A DNA stretch of 40,862 bases from Candidatus Woesearchaeota archaeon (GCA_018303105.1 JAGVYU010000001.1:1-40862), one strand, 5' to 3'. Positions 7,207 through 14,445 are shown, numbered from the stretch's first letter. Numbers and translations are program-made. Notes: generated by a model not told the origin, from the letters alone.

Positions 7207-7710
7207 GACAGTTCACCAAATACAAAACTCGCCTCTCTTGATCAACGAGGTTCCCTCTCGACCCCCTCACACTCTTCCAATAATACTTAACCAACTCTCT
7301 TTTACTCATCTTAATCTTTCTTTGAGCATTCCTCTTTAAGGCTTCTTCCAAAGTACACATTAAAAACACCCGTTTGACTTTCACCTTATACTTCTTCCCC
7401 AAAGCAGCTATCTTTTCAACCCGAAGCTTTCCTTTAACAAGACAGTATCCCTTCTACAATAACTTTATTGAAAATTGCACGGGTTTAGAGTCCTTGAATT
7501 TAGCATGCAATTTTCAATTCCAAAAACTCGCTGCGAGTTTTTGTTATATCCCGATCGTAAATACAGCTTCGTTAACTGATACAACGCCTCATACACTAAC
7601 GCAGTATTATCATCCAACATCAGAAGTAATCCGAACAAAGAACTGCAGTTTTACCTTCTTACGTAAAGAGAGTACTCTTCCCACGGCGGACCTCTAATGA
7701 TAATGAGCAT
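7207..7710 (-). pseudogene. Decayed AAA_33-type P-loop kinase
   Basis: Reading the minus strand from an ATG at 7710 gives MLIIIRGPP, the start of a Walker A strand-loop, but the loop then reads WEEYSLYVRR and stops. Other frames continue the protein: MLDDNTALVYEALYQL, TKLYLRSGYN, then (after a 76-bp insert) KVIVEGILSC, then after another shift KGKLRVEKIAALGKKYKV and CTLEEALKRNAQRK. Together these match the order of a predicted small-molecule kinase: P-loop, the alpha segment before GYNVIVEG, and the LEEALKRN lid region. The core has at least three lesions: a damaged P-loop with frameshift, an insertion, and a +1 shift near 7420-7445. The last open segment runs on to a stop at 7115, inside the opposite gene. 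Not functional as read. Confidence 0.7.
7467..7542. repeat. 76-bp palindromic insert inside the kinase pseudogene
   Basis: Two perfect inverted repeats lie back to back. The 13-bp arms ATTGAAAATTGCA (7467-7479) and TGCAATTTTCAAT (7506-7518) enclose a 26-nt loop; the 9-bp arms AAAAACTCG (7522-7530) and CGAGTTTTT (7534-7542) enclose CTG. Removing 7467-7542 rejoins GYN to KVIVEG in one frame, exactly as expected for the kinase family, and leaves a possible TTT target duplication. It therefore looks like a recent small mobile (MITE-like) or hairpin insertion. No coding capacity. Confidence 0.65.
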
Positions 7711-7893
7711 ATCGAAGAACGAAGTAAACCTCTATTCATACCTTATAGTAAAGATCCCTCGAAATCTCTCCGAATTTTCCTTAACAAGGCATATTAAGGA
7801 CAACTGTCTTATTCTAAAAATGAGCATAAATAATAAAACCCTGGATTTTGAAAAAATCCGCAATATTTTCGATATCCCAACGCCATATAATAA

Positions 7894-7905
7894 CTTTTAT
7901 ATATC
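7894..7905 (+). promoter_or_regulatory. TATA box deciding the start of the winged-helix/RelE pair
   Basis: CTTTTATATATC is centred about 29 nt before the ATG at 7928. The frame is open further upstream (to 7697), but that part has no comparable promoter and overlaps the end of the kinase pseudogene, so the start at 7928 is preferred. Confidence 0.55.
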
Positions 7906-7927
7906 AGATGATACCTTATCAAGTGAT

Positions 7928-8197
7928 ATGAACAAAAAAAAAGAATACAGCGGCCAACGAAGCCCAACCCTCAACACCGTTCTAATGGTAGAAGCTACAC
8001 TGCAGAAAACCGGAGAAGTCATTTCCATAGGAAAATTGAAAAGAATTCTACCAAAACAGATCATGCATCCCACATTAATGGCTATCATCAAATATTTAGA
8101 GTACAGCGGAAAGATTATTGTGCATGACAATGATGTGCTTTGGGCATATAAACCGAAAAGCAAGCTAAAGAAGATGAAAGGAACGATTATAAGATGA
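7928..8197 (+). CDS. Winged-helix protein, probable antitoxin/regulator of a RelE-type pair
   Basis: With the ATG at 7928 the product has 89 residues: a short basic head (MNKKKEYSGQRSP), then a compact winged-helix-like pattern (TLNTVLMVEATLQ, ISIGKLKRILPKQIMHPTL, AIIKYLEYSGKIIVHDNDV) and a basic tail KSKLKKMKGTIIR. It overlaps the RelE-like gene by 4 nt (ATGA), the layout expected for an antitoxin-toxin operon. The frame could begin as far upstream as 7697, adding 77 residues of low-complexity sequence, but the TATA box at 7894-7905 argues against it. Regulation by self-binding is inference from the layout. Confidence 0.65.
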   Translation: MNKKKEYSGQRSPTLNTVLMVEATLQKTGEVISIGKLKRILPKQIMHPTLMAIIKYLEYSGKIIVHDNDVLWAYKPKSKLKKMKGTIIR

Positions 8198-8580
8198 AAG
8201 TGTATAAGGGAGCAATCAAGAAGAAGAGTAGCATTAAGTTAATCGGAGATGCAGAAAAAGCATTCAGCGAATTAAACAAGCGGGTTGGTGTTCAAAAAAA
8301 GAAAGGAGTCCAAAGTTCAAAAGAAATAACCCTTCTCAACGCCGTGAATAGAGTCTTTGATATTATTGCCAGAAACCCCTTTTATGGAGAAAACGCCAAA
8401 AAGGCATTAATCCCCGGGGAATACAAAACAAAATACAATGTAGATAATCTCTTCATTGTTGATCTTCCTGATTATTGGCGGATGATTTATACGCTTGAAA
8501 GCGATGAAATCGAGATTATTGCCTTCATTCTTGACATATTTGACCACAATCAGTATAATAAAAAGTTTGGTTTCAGGTAA
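8194..8580 (+). CDS. RelE/ParE-like toxin-fold protein
   Basis: A 128-residue basic protein. The middle has ITLLNAVNRVFDIIARNPFYGENAKKALIP, and the C-terminal part reads VDNLFIVDLPDYWRMIYTLES followed by EIEIIAFILDIFDHNQYNKKFG. The order (helical region, NPFYG, a strand with WRMIYT, then a strand ending in DHxxYxKxFG) is that of archaeal RelE/ParE-superfamily proteins, which as toxins bind the ribosome and cut mRNA or act on gyrase. The N-terminal extension (residues 1-45, Lys-rich) is common in the archaeal branch as I remember it. Partner: the winged-helix gene immediately upstream. Confidence 0.7.
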   Translation: MKVYKGAIKKKSSIKLIGDAEKAFSELNKRVGVQKKKGVQSSKEITLLNAVNRVFDIIARNPFYGENAKKALIPGEYKTKYNVDNLFIVDLPDYWRMIYTLESDEIEIIAFILDIFDHNQYNKKFGFR

Positions 8581-8667
8581 TCACAACTGAATGTATCAAC
8601 TATGAATAACATTATCCAATTATGGATAACAAATAAGCGAGTCCCCCTCACAACATTACACTTCCTT

Positions 8668-8732
8668 GGGTGACCACAAAACAACGAAAATGTAGTCACC
8701 TCTAACCGTAAAGCTTAAATATGTAGTCACCC
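8668..8732 (+). repeat. Left copy of the 65-bp repeat bracketing fic, overlapping its promoter
   Basis: The first 36 bases (8668-8703) match 9661-9696 with one mismatch (T8691 against C9684), and the remaining 29 bases match 9697-9725 more loosely, ending in an identical TGTAGTCACCC. Inside the unit GGGTGACCAC (forward) and GTAGTCACC plus GTAGTCACCC (inverted) form inverted words. The last word lies between the TATA box and the start of fic. Confidence 0.8.
8711..8723 (+). promoter_or_regulatory. TATA box and adjoining candidate operator of fic
   Basis: AAGCTTAAATATG is centred about 27 nt before the fic ATG (8744). It is flanked by GTAGTCACC at 8692-8700 and GTAGTCACCC at 8723-8732, so a protein binding this word could block the promoter. 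The operator role is inference. Confidence 0.5.
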
Positions 8733-8743
8733 ATATAAGGAAT

Positions 8744-9688
8744 ATGCACATTGAAAAAAGGAAAGTCAATGGAAAACTGAAGTACTTTCTCGCCCATTCC
8801 TACCGCGAGGGATCGAAGGTTCACAAAATCAGAAAGTATCTCGGAAATAAAATATCCGATGAAAGAATAAAGATCGCTGAAAAGCTCATTCTTGAAGAGA
8901 TACACAAATACACAATCATTAACGACCCCCTTCACATGGCGCTTTCGAAGGAAGAAATAGACTCCATACGAAAACTTGAAGCAAAAATCCCGTTAAAAAT
9001 CAGCCATCTCTCACAACAAGATTGGAGGACATTCTCAGAACTATTTACATATAACACAAACGCCATAGAAGGAAGCAAACTCACTCAAGAAGAAGTAAAA
9101 AATCTTCTAGAGAAGGATAAGTGGCCGGAGAAGTCAAAAGAGGATATTGCGGAAGCATTGGGTGTTGATGAAGCGATCGCGTATATCCGCAGAACGAAAG
9201 AGCATCTTTCTATCGAACTCATAAAGAAGATACATCACATCGTTTTCAGGAATTCCAAACCCTTTGCAGGAAAACTGAGGAAGAAAGGAGAGGATGTCGT
9301 TGTGCTCGATAGTAAAGGCAATGTTGTTCATGAGGGCGCGCCCCAGGAGAGACTCAATCACCTCTTGCGCGAGCTCGTGGATTGGTATACCAAGAACAAA
9401 AGTAAATATCCGGGGCTGATCCTTGGAGCGGTCGTGCATAACCAATTTGAAAATATTCACCCTTTCCGCGACGGGAACGGCAGAGTGGGGAGAATCATTC
9501 TAAATAACACCCTTTTGAAACACGGCCTCCCTCCCTTGAACATAGACTTCAAGAACCGTATGGAATACTACGCATCATTACAAGCATATGAAAAGGCCCA
9601 TGATCTAAAACCGACAATAAATCTCTATATGAAAGAATATAATGAACTGAAGACAAAGCTGGGTGACCACAAAACAACGAAAACGTAG
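8744..9688 (+). CDS. fic: Fic domain protein (probable AMPylase) with internal inhibitory motif
   Basis: A 314-residue protein. The Fic motif HPFRDGNGRVGR at residues 239-250 is fully canonical (catalytic His239, Arg250), so nucleotidylyl transfer to a protein hydroxyl is expected. A class II-type inhibitory motif (S/T)xxxE(G/N) is seen as TNAIEG at residues 105-110, whose Glu would block ATP gamma-phosphate binding. The N-terminal ~60 residues (RKVNGKLKYFLAHSYREG...KIRKYLG) form a short basic beta unit seen in other archaeal/bacterial Fic proteins. The last nine residues and the stop are encoded inside the right-hand flanking repeat. A stand-alone gene with its own promoter; the target is unknown. 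Confidence 0.92.
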   Translation: MHIEKRKVNGKLKYFLAHSYREGSKVHKIRKYLGNKISDERIKIAEKLILEEIHKYTIINDPLHMALSKEEIDSIRKLEAKIPLKISHLSQQDWRTFSELFTYNTNAIEGSKLTQEEVKNLLEKDKWPEKSKEDIAEALGVDEAIAYIRRTKEHLSIELIKKIHHIVFRNSKPFAGKLRKKGEDVVVLDSKGNVVHEGAPQERLNHLLRELVDWYTKNKSKYPGLILGAVVHNQFENIHPFRDGNGRVGRIILNNTLLKHGLPPLNIDFKNRMEYYASLQAYEKAHDLKPTINLYMKEYNELKTKLGDHKTTKT

Positions 9689-9725
9689 TCACCTCTTCCA
9701 AATAAGCGTTAAAATGTAGTCACCC
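9661..9725 (+). repeat. Right copy of the 65-bp repeat bracketing fic
   Basis: See the left copy at 8668-8732. This copy begins inside fic, supplying codons for GDHKTTKT and the stop, and runs 37 bases past it. Because the 3' end of the ORF is made of repeat sequence, the original C-terminus may have been replaced when the repeat formed. Confidence 0.8.
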
Positions 9726-9814
9726 AAAAGCATATCTTCCCGAAGGCCATCAAATCAGCATGAAGTCGCACTAATTTTATCAATTAAATAAGCGTTTCGT
9801 ATCCTGAGCCTCAT

Positions 9815-10618
9815 TCACTTCAAGAACTCCAATACCCTTCTGAGCACTTTGGGATCTCCCACAACGTCATTGCCAAGATGCCCATAGCCGTCTAAGAGAA
9901 TTAAGCGATGCTTCCCATGCCCTCCCTTAACGCGGTCATAGAGTTCCTGCGATCGCAAAGGTGCAACAACATGATCTTTCTTGCCATGGATAAGCATCAA
10001 GTTCTTATTTCGAAGTTCGCTAACATAATCAATAGGATTCAGATCTGCTTTGTCATGAGCAAGCCGATTCCACTCTTTCTTAGAAGGAATCCTCCATAAG
10101 TGACCCCATCCTTTTCGGATCGTGCCATAAATCTCTTCAATAGGCTCAGCGTTTTCTTGAGGTATTCTGGAGTGATTCTTCCATTGTGTTGGTCCAGCTA
10201 CTGCGATGATGTTAGATACATCCCGTGAAGATGCTCCTGCTACCATGACAACCGAAGCCCCGAAGCTTCCGCCAATAAGGCCGATATCCTTGACGCTCCA
10301 TCGATGAACCCTTCCATCTGCAATATCCACCCCTCTTCCGCCTTTCAGGAATGCGATCGTCCGATGCACGGTTTGCACGCACCGTTCCCACTTCATGACG
10401 CCTTCGCTCGCGTATGTGCCGATGTAATCGGGATAGACGAGCACGAATCCCTCATCAATGAGCTTTTCAACCTTTGCGGGGTTATGCTGGTAGGGATGGC
10501 TCGGAAGCCCATAGCAGAAGATGAGAAACCTCCCTTTTGCATTCTGCTTCAATGCATCCCGATACCATATATTGAGCACTATAGGGCCAGTTTTGCACAC
10601 AATAAGATGAGGCTTCAT
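9815..10618 (-). CDS. Alpha/beta hydrolase (dienelactone hydrolase/peptidase-like)
   Basis: A 267-residue protein with the full catalytic set of the fold: nucleophile elbow GGSFGAS with Ser118, acid Asp215 in HGKKDHVV, and His247 in GYGHLGND. The oxyanion strand reads FLIFCYGLPS. There is no signal peptide, so it is cytoplasmic. The substrate cannot be assigned. The start is taken as the ATG at 10618 because a TATA element (CTTTAATAAATAG on this strand, 10638-10650) is centred 26 nt upstream; an in-frame TTG at 10630 would add only four residues and overlap the transcription start. Confidence 0.82.
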   Translation of the reverse strand: MKPHLIVCKTGPIVLNIWYRDALKQNAKGRFLIFCYGLPSHPYQHNPAKVEKLIDEGFVLVYPDYIGTYASEGVMKWERCVQTVHRTIAFLKGGRGVDIADGRVHRWSVKDIGLIGGSFGASVVMVAGASSRDVSNIIAVAGPTQWKNHSRIPQENAEPIEEIYGTIRKGWGHLWRIPSKKEWNRLAHDKADLNPIDYVSELRNKNLMLIHGKKDHVVAPLRSQELYDRVKGGHGKHRLILLDGYGHLGNDVVGDPKVLRRVLEFLK

Positions 10619-10775
10619 AGCGCCATGCAATCCATTCCTATTTATTAAAGTATAGTCACTGATCCATATCGCGCAGCGATGGATTCATAGCATTAAAAAC
10701 TGTTCTGAAAGAAGCCGCGTAAAAAATATATACCTATCGATACCTTTATATTTCTCAATATTATCAAAAACAGAT

Positions 10776-11117
10776 ATGAAAACCGTAAATGACTATTTCA
10801 AATCCCAACCGCCTAAAGCCAGGGCCAAATTAAACCTCTTAAGAAAAGTCATCAAACAGGCATTACCCCAAGCCAAAGAAGTCATCAGTTATTCAATGCC
10901 CGCATTCAAAGAACAAAAAGTCATTGTATGGTATGCGTCCTTCAAAAATCACTATTCTATCTTTGTAAGGCCTAAAGTACTCCAAAAATTCAAAAAAGAG
11001 CTCAAAGCATACACAACCACAAAATCTGCAATACATTTCCAATATGATAAACATTTGCCAGTACAACTCATCGCAAAAATTGTAAAATCCGCAGCGAAGG
11101 AGAATCTGAAAAACTAG
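10776..11117 (+). CDS. DUF1801 (YdhG/Fra-like) protein
   Basis: A 113-residue protein with the DUF1801 pattern: YFKSQPPKARAKLNLLRKVI, then QAKEVISYSMPAFKEQKVIVWYASFKNHYSIF, with IHFQYDKHLPVQLIAKIVK near the C-terminus. Family members include a frataxin-like iron chaperone in Bacillus, but most have no known role. A TATA-like CTTTATATTTC at about 10743-10753 lies ~28 nt before the ATG, implying a leaderless mRNA. It ends in a palindromic CTAG shared with the stop of the convergent gene. Confidence 0.82.
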   Translation: MKTVNDYFKSQPPKARAKLNLLRKVIKQALPQAKEVISYSMPAFKEQKVIVWYASFKNHYSIFVRPKVLQKFKKELKAYTTTKSAIHFQYDKHLPVQLIAKIVKSAAKENLKN

Positions 11118-12025
11118 TTCTTAACAATCTTCATGTACACTAAAGATTCCTTGCAAGGATTAATTGCACCCGCTTCCTCTATCCTTAAGATACTCGCCCA
11201 ATCACCAGTTATCCCGGTAATATTAACGCTTTCCAATCGGTCTGTTGTGTAGCATGTAAATTCTGGAACCGAGGGTGTGATCCAAGCCCGATATGCATCC
11301 GCATCGACAGAACCGTGACCATCGCAATAATCACACTTTCCATAATCTTGACCCCATGTCTGCGGATTGCCCGAGCCATCGCACTGTGGACATGACTGTG
11401 AACCTTGTATATCCTTGTACTTTTCCACGAGTCGCGCATGTGCGTCCATTGTTTTTGTATACCACGGCTGTTCGCGAACCCAGGAAGGATCATCCGGCCC
11501 GTTAACTTTAATTGAACTGAAATCTCGAAGCTTAGTTCCCAAAGGAAGTGTATCAATTGGTATTCCTGTGGCCTCAGCAACTTCTGGAGTCCACGTCTCA
11601 CGAGGTGATTCCAGGATGAGGTTAATGGGTACATAATACGTTCCTATGAGTCCTTTAATGTATGTTTTCAATTGTTCAGAGAATTCAGCTTTTCTTCGTT
11701 CATAATTTGTATTAATTGCTTTTCCAATCGGAATAGGAATATACCCCTCGGGAAGTGGATCAATAGGCTGTGGAGAATATCTCATTTCCTTCTGTTCCTG
11801 AACAAAAAACTCCAAGGTATACGGAACACCCGTGCGTCTCACAGCTTCAAGGGCCATGCGAGCGGAATTATTGACAGTACCATACCGATAAACTTTTGTG
11901 TGGTCAATATTAACTGTTGTAAGCGTAATTCCTGCCTGCGCAGCAGCATTAAGAATTTCGTCTAGGCATTCTCTTCGTAATGATCGTGCGTGCCACACCC
12001 CGGTTATAGCTGCAACAAGCCCCAT
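11114..12025 (-). CDS. Orphan protein with paired DnaJ-type CxxCxGxG zinc motifs
   Basis: A 303-residue protein I cannot place in a family. Residues 1-75 are alpha/beta (GLVAAITGVWHARSL at the start). Residues 212-237 carry CPQCDGSG (Cys212, Cys215) and CDYCDGHG (Cys231, Cys234), two copies of the DnaJ central-domain motif, enough to bind one zinc ion, here in a protein with no J domain. The region between (residues 75-205) is Pro-rich with many aromatic residues. A TATA element (TGTTTATAAATT on this strand, 12048-12059) lies 28 nt before the ATG. Zinc binding is inferred from the motif; the function is unknown. Confidence 0.65.
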   Translation of the reverse strand: MGLVAAITGVWHARSLRRECLDEILNAAAQAGITLTTVNIDHTKVYRYGTVNNSARMALEAVRRTGVPYTLEFFVQEQKEMRYSPQPIDPLPEGYIPIPIGKAINTNYERRKAEFSEQLKTYIKGLIGTYYVPINLILESPRETWTPEVAEATGIPIDTLPLGTKLRDFSSIKVNGPDDPSWVREQPWYTKTMDAHARLVEKYKDIQGSQSCPQCDGSGNPQTWGQDYGKCDYCDGHGSVDADAYRAWITPSVPEFTCYTTDRLESVNITGITGDWASILRIEEAGAINPCKESLVYMKIVKN

Positions 12026-12084
12026 GATTCAGAGCAAAGTGCTTTTGAATTTATAAACATATTGTCGATACAAAACTCAAATCC

Positions 12085-12417
12085 CTACCCTCTCCTAAAC
12101 TTTTCCTCAAAGTATTCCATCAACTCCTCATGCGTAAACCGCTGGGATTCTCCCATACCCTCTTTAATCAAGTCAAAGAATTCATCCGATGGCTCATCAT
12201 ACCCGATATACGCGGCAGTCATGCCATGCTGAACAGCATCCGTCAACCACGCAAAATAGAGTTTGTTCGGATCTGAAGGATAGGTAGTAATTCTTAAATC
12301 AATCACCGTGTTGGGAAAACCGTCTGCAAGAGCTTGAAGGTCTGCCAACGCATCAAGGATGCGTTCATGTAACGGCATGGCTCCATTCAAGACATCCCTG
12401 ACAAGCACTTCTGGCAT
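12085..12417 (-). CDS. Hypothetical acidic protein (110 aa)
   Basis: A 110-residue acidic protein with no recognised domain. It starts MPEVLVRDVLNGAMPLHERI, has a Leu/Ala-rich helix (LDALADLQALADGF), a central strand VIDLRITTYP, and a C-terminal helical part EEKFRRG. A TATA-like TTTTTAAAGCG (12436-12447, this strand) is centred ~25 nt upstream of the ATG, just beyond the RLI remnant. It may be cytoplasmic; no role can be given. Confidence 0.6.
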   Translation of the reverse strand: MPEVLVRDVLNGAMPLHERILDALADLQALADGFPNTVIDLRITTYPSDPNKLYFAWLTDAVQHGMTAAYIGYDEPSDEFFDLIKEGMGESQRFTHEELMEYFEEKFRRG

Positions 12418-12459
12418 GAGAACGTAAGTGCGCGGCGCTTTAAAAACCCAGGCGTTCTA

Positions 12460-12603
12460 TCACGCATAATAATATTTCCCTTTCTCTTTCTGCTCCCTAT
12501 CCAGAACACTCCCTTCCTTATTAATCCTGGGCCGTCCAGAGAGATCATCCCGTCGTAATGTAATCTTAACCTCTCCCAAGAGAGAATTCATGCCATCCTG
12601 CAT
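12460..12603 (-). pseudogene. Out-of-frame C-terminal remnant of RLI
   Basis: In the frame starting around 12603 the minus strand reads MQDGMNSLLGEVKITLRR, then GRPRINKEGSVLDREQKEKG and ends YYYA-stop at 12460-12462. This is the conserved C-terminal tail of archaeal/eukaryotic RLI (the GMNxFL...TFRRD...RPRxNK...D...K...YY pattern; human ABCE1 has GMNKFLSQLEITFRRD). It follows the in-frame part of the gene immediately but in another frame. The segment normally joining NBD2 to this tail, roughly 45-50 codons including the H-loop, is absent. Confidence 0.85.
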
Positions 12604-14066
12604 CGAGAAGCAACAACTAATCGCTGTTCAACATCCAAATACGCAGAAGGCTCATCAAGGAGATACACATCCGCTTCCTGTGATAAACAATGAACAATAG
12701 CAACCCGCTGCAATTCCCCTCCAGACAACTCACTAACCTTTTTATCCACCAAATGCTCTACAAAGAGGGGTTTTATTAAATCATTTGAGTGTTTAGCAAT
12801 AGCATCCTGTAATAAGGTAGCAACAGGTTCATCAGGATCAAACTCAATGTACTGCGATTTATACGCAACCCGAACTGTTTTCGTAACATCTCCTCGAAAA
12901 CCATCGATAACACCCGCTAAGATCTTTGCAAACGTCGTCTTTCCAATGCCATTCTCTCCAAGAATGCCCACAATGTCATGCGTTCCAAGCACTCCGGGAT
13001 TCACCGTAAGCCCAAACGCTCCAAGCTTCACTCCAAGCTGCGACCATTTCAATAATTCTTGTCCTCTAGTTTCCTTCACAGGAGCTTTAATGTCAAATTT
13101 GATCTTATGATCTCGAAAGCGCACATTCTCCTCTTTAAGATATCCTTCTAAGTATGTATTCATGCCTGTTTTTGTAGCTCGAAGCTGGCTCACAATTCCA
13201 TAACAGGCAGATTGGCCATACATGATATGCACCAAATCTGTCATATAATCCAAAGCAACAAGATCATGCTCAATAACTAAAACAGCTGTCTCAGGCGTAG
13301 CAAGTGTGCGGATAAACCGTGCAACATGCACTCTCTGTTTAATATCAAGATAGCTTGTCGGCTCATCAAAAATGTACAACTGAGCCTGTTTCAGAGCCGT
13401 AGCAGCGATCGCAACGCGCTGCAGCTCACCGCCGGAAAGTTGGTGCAATTCCCTTCCCAAAATATGTTTCAGGTTAAGCGCATCAATAACAGAAGTGAAC
13501 GCTTTCCGTTCATCCACGTGTTTCAATAAAAACTCAACATTTCCTTTCACATTTTTTGACAACAACTCAACCTGCTGCGGCTTATACGCAATCTTAACAC
13601 TCCCATCCACAATCCTCTCGAAAAACCGCTGCGATTCAGTCCCTTTGTAATATTTCAGCAGCTGTTTAATGTTCTGCTCTTTCTCCGGATTGCCAAAATT
13701 CGGTTTCAACACTCCAGCAAGCACTTTAATCGCAGTGGATTTTCCAATCCCGTTGATTCCGAGAATGCCCACAACCTTGCCATAGAGCGGAGTAGGCAGA
13801 TTATACAGCGCGAATCCATTTTTTCCGTAGCGATGAATGGGAGTAGTCGTCAACTCCTCAGGAAGGTTAATGACATGGATCGCTTCCGGAGCGGCATTAA
13901 CACAGATCCCGCATCCAATGCATGTCTTCTCATCAATCAAGAGTTTAGAGCCTTCAAAGTACATGCATTCAACGCCCGTACGATTCACGGGACATAAGCT
14001 TTGAATATGCTTCTTTCTCAGAGGATCTCGAAGTTTGTTATTATCTACGACAGCAATGCGAGTCAT
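12588..14066 (-). CDS. RLI/ABCE1-type ribosome-recycling ATPase, missing one Fe-S cluster and its 3' end
   Basis: The start is the ATG at 14066 (MTRIAVVD), with a TATA-like CTTTATTAAG ~26 nt upstream; the frame could run up to 14114. The product is 492 residues against ~590 usual. It has an N-terminal Fe-S region, NBD1 (GINGIGKST at 103-111, LSGGELQ, FDEPTSYLD, VIEHD) and NBD2 (GENGIGKTT, LSGGELQRVA, LLDEPSAYLD). RLI splits post-termination ribosomes. Two oddities: the Cys ligands of cluster I are all substituted (see findings), and NBD2 ends right after the D-loop, without its H-loop, because of an internal deletion and frameshift. It is either a decaying paralogue or an assembly error in an essential gene. 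Confidence 0.9.
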   Translation of the reverse strand: MTRIAVVDNNKLRDPLRKKHIQSLCPVNRTGVECMYFEGSKLLIDEKTCIGCGICVNAAPEAIHVINLPEELTTTPIHRYGKNGFALYNLPTPLYGKVVGILGINGIGKSTAIKVLAGVLKPNFGNPEKEQNIKQLLKYYKGTESQRFFERIVDGSVKIAYKPQQVELLSKNVKGNVEFLLKHVDERKAFTSVIDALNLKHILGRELHQLSGGELQRVAIAATALKQAQLYIFDEPTSYLDIKQRVHVARFIRTLATPETAVLVIEHDLVALDYMTDLVHIMYGQSACYGIVSQLRATKTGMNTYLEGYLKEENVRFRDHKIKFDIKAPVKETRGQELLKWSQLGVKLGAFGLTVNPGVLGTHDIVGILGENGIGKTTFAKILAGVIDGFRGDVTKTVRVAYKSQYIEFDPDEPVATLLQDAIAKHSNDLIKPLFVEHLVDKKVSELSGGELQRVAIVHCLSQEADVYLLDEPSAYLDVEQRLVVASRCRMA

Positions 14067-14115
14067 AGAGAATGAGGAATAAACATGCTTAATAAAGATT
14101 CCGACAGATCTCACA

Positions 14116-14445
14116 CTAACTCATTACATTAAGCGCATACCGTATCCTTTCCCCCGTATCCGAAGCTCCATTCACTTTCAGCGCTTTCTCCAGGAACCAT
14201 CGGATCACAGAGCTGTTCCTTCCAGAGATTTCAGTAAGCACATGCACCGCTCTTATGCGCATCCGTTCATCTGGATTATTATGCACGACATGCAAGAGAT
14301 ACGCATACGCTCCTGGGCCATGAACGAGAAAATCCTCACAAACTCTGGCATTTTGCCTATGGACTTCCTCTTCAAGCTCTTCATACTCATGAACATTCCT
14401 TCCCGGTTCAAATTCCTCTAGCAAAATCTCAAAGAGTTTTGTCAT
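14116..14445 (-). CDS. Small HEAT-like helical protein, hypothetical
   Basis: A 109-residue, mostly helical acidic protein. It shows two helix pairs of HEAT-repeat type: FLVHGPGAYAYLLHVVHNNPDE with RMRIRAVHVLTEISGRNS, then VIRWFLEKALKVNG. No catalytic motif is seen, so a protein-interaction role is the most that can be inferred. It lies 29 nt after the HD-domain gene in the same direction, with a GGGTGA upstream of its ATG, so both are likely in one transcript. Confidence 0.6.
   Translation of the reverse strand: MTKLFEILLEEFEPGRNVHEYEELEEEVHRQNARVCEDFLVHGPGAYAYLLHVVHNNPDERMRIRAVHVLTEISGRNSSVIRWFLEKALKVNGASDTGERIRYALNVMS

Noticed and set aside
7374-7697. A 107-codon forward ORF across the kinase pseudogene
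   Set aside because: Low-complexity product with no promoter or RBS; it is antisense to recognisable kinase fragments and spans the palindromic insert.
7697-7927. N-terminal extension of the winged-helix protein
   Set aside because: No TATA box or ribosome-binding site upstream, abuts the pseudogene, and a well-placed TATA box precedes the internal ATG at 7928.
8668-9725. CRISPR-like repeats around fic
   Set aside because: Only two copies about 1 kb apart with a gene between them; no spacers and no cas genes.
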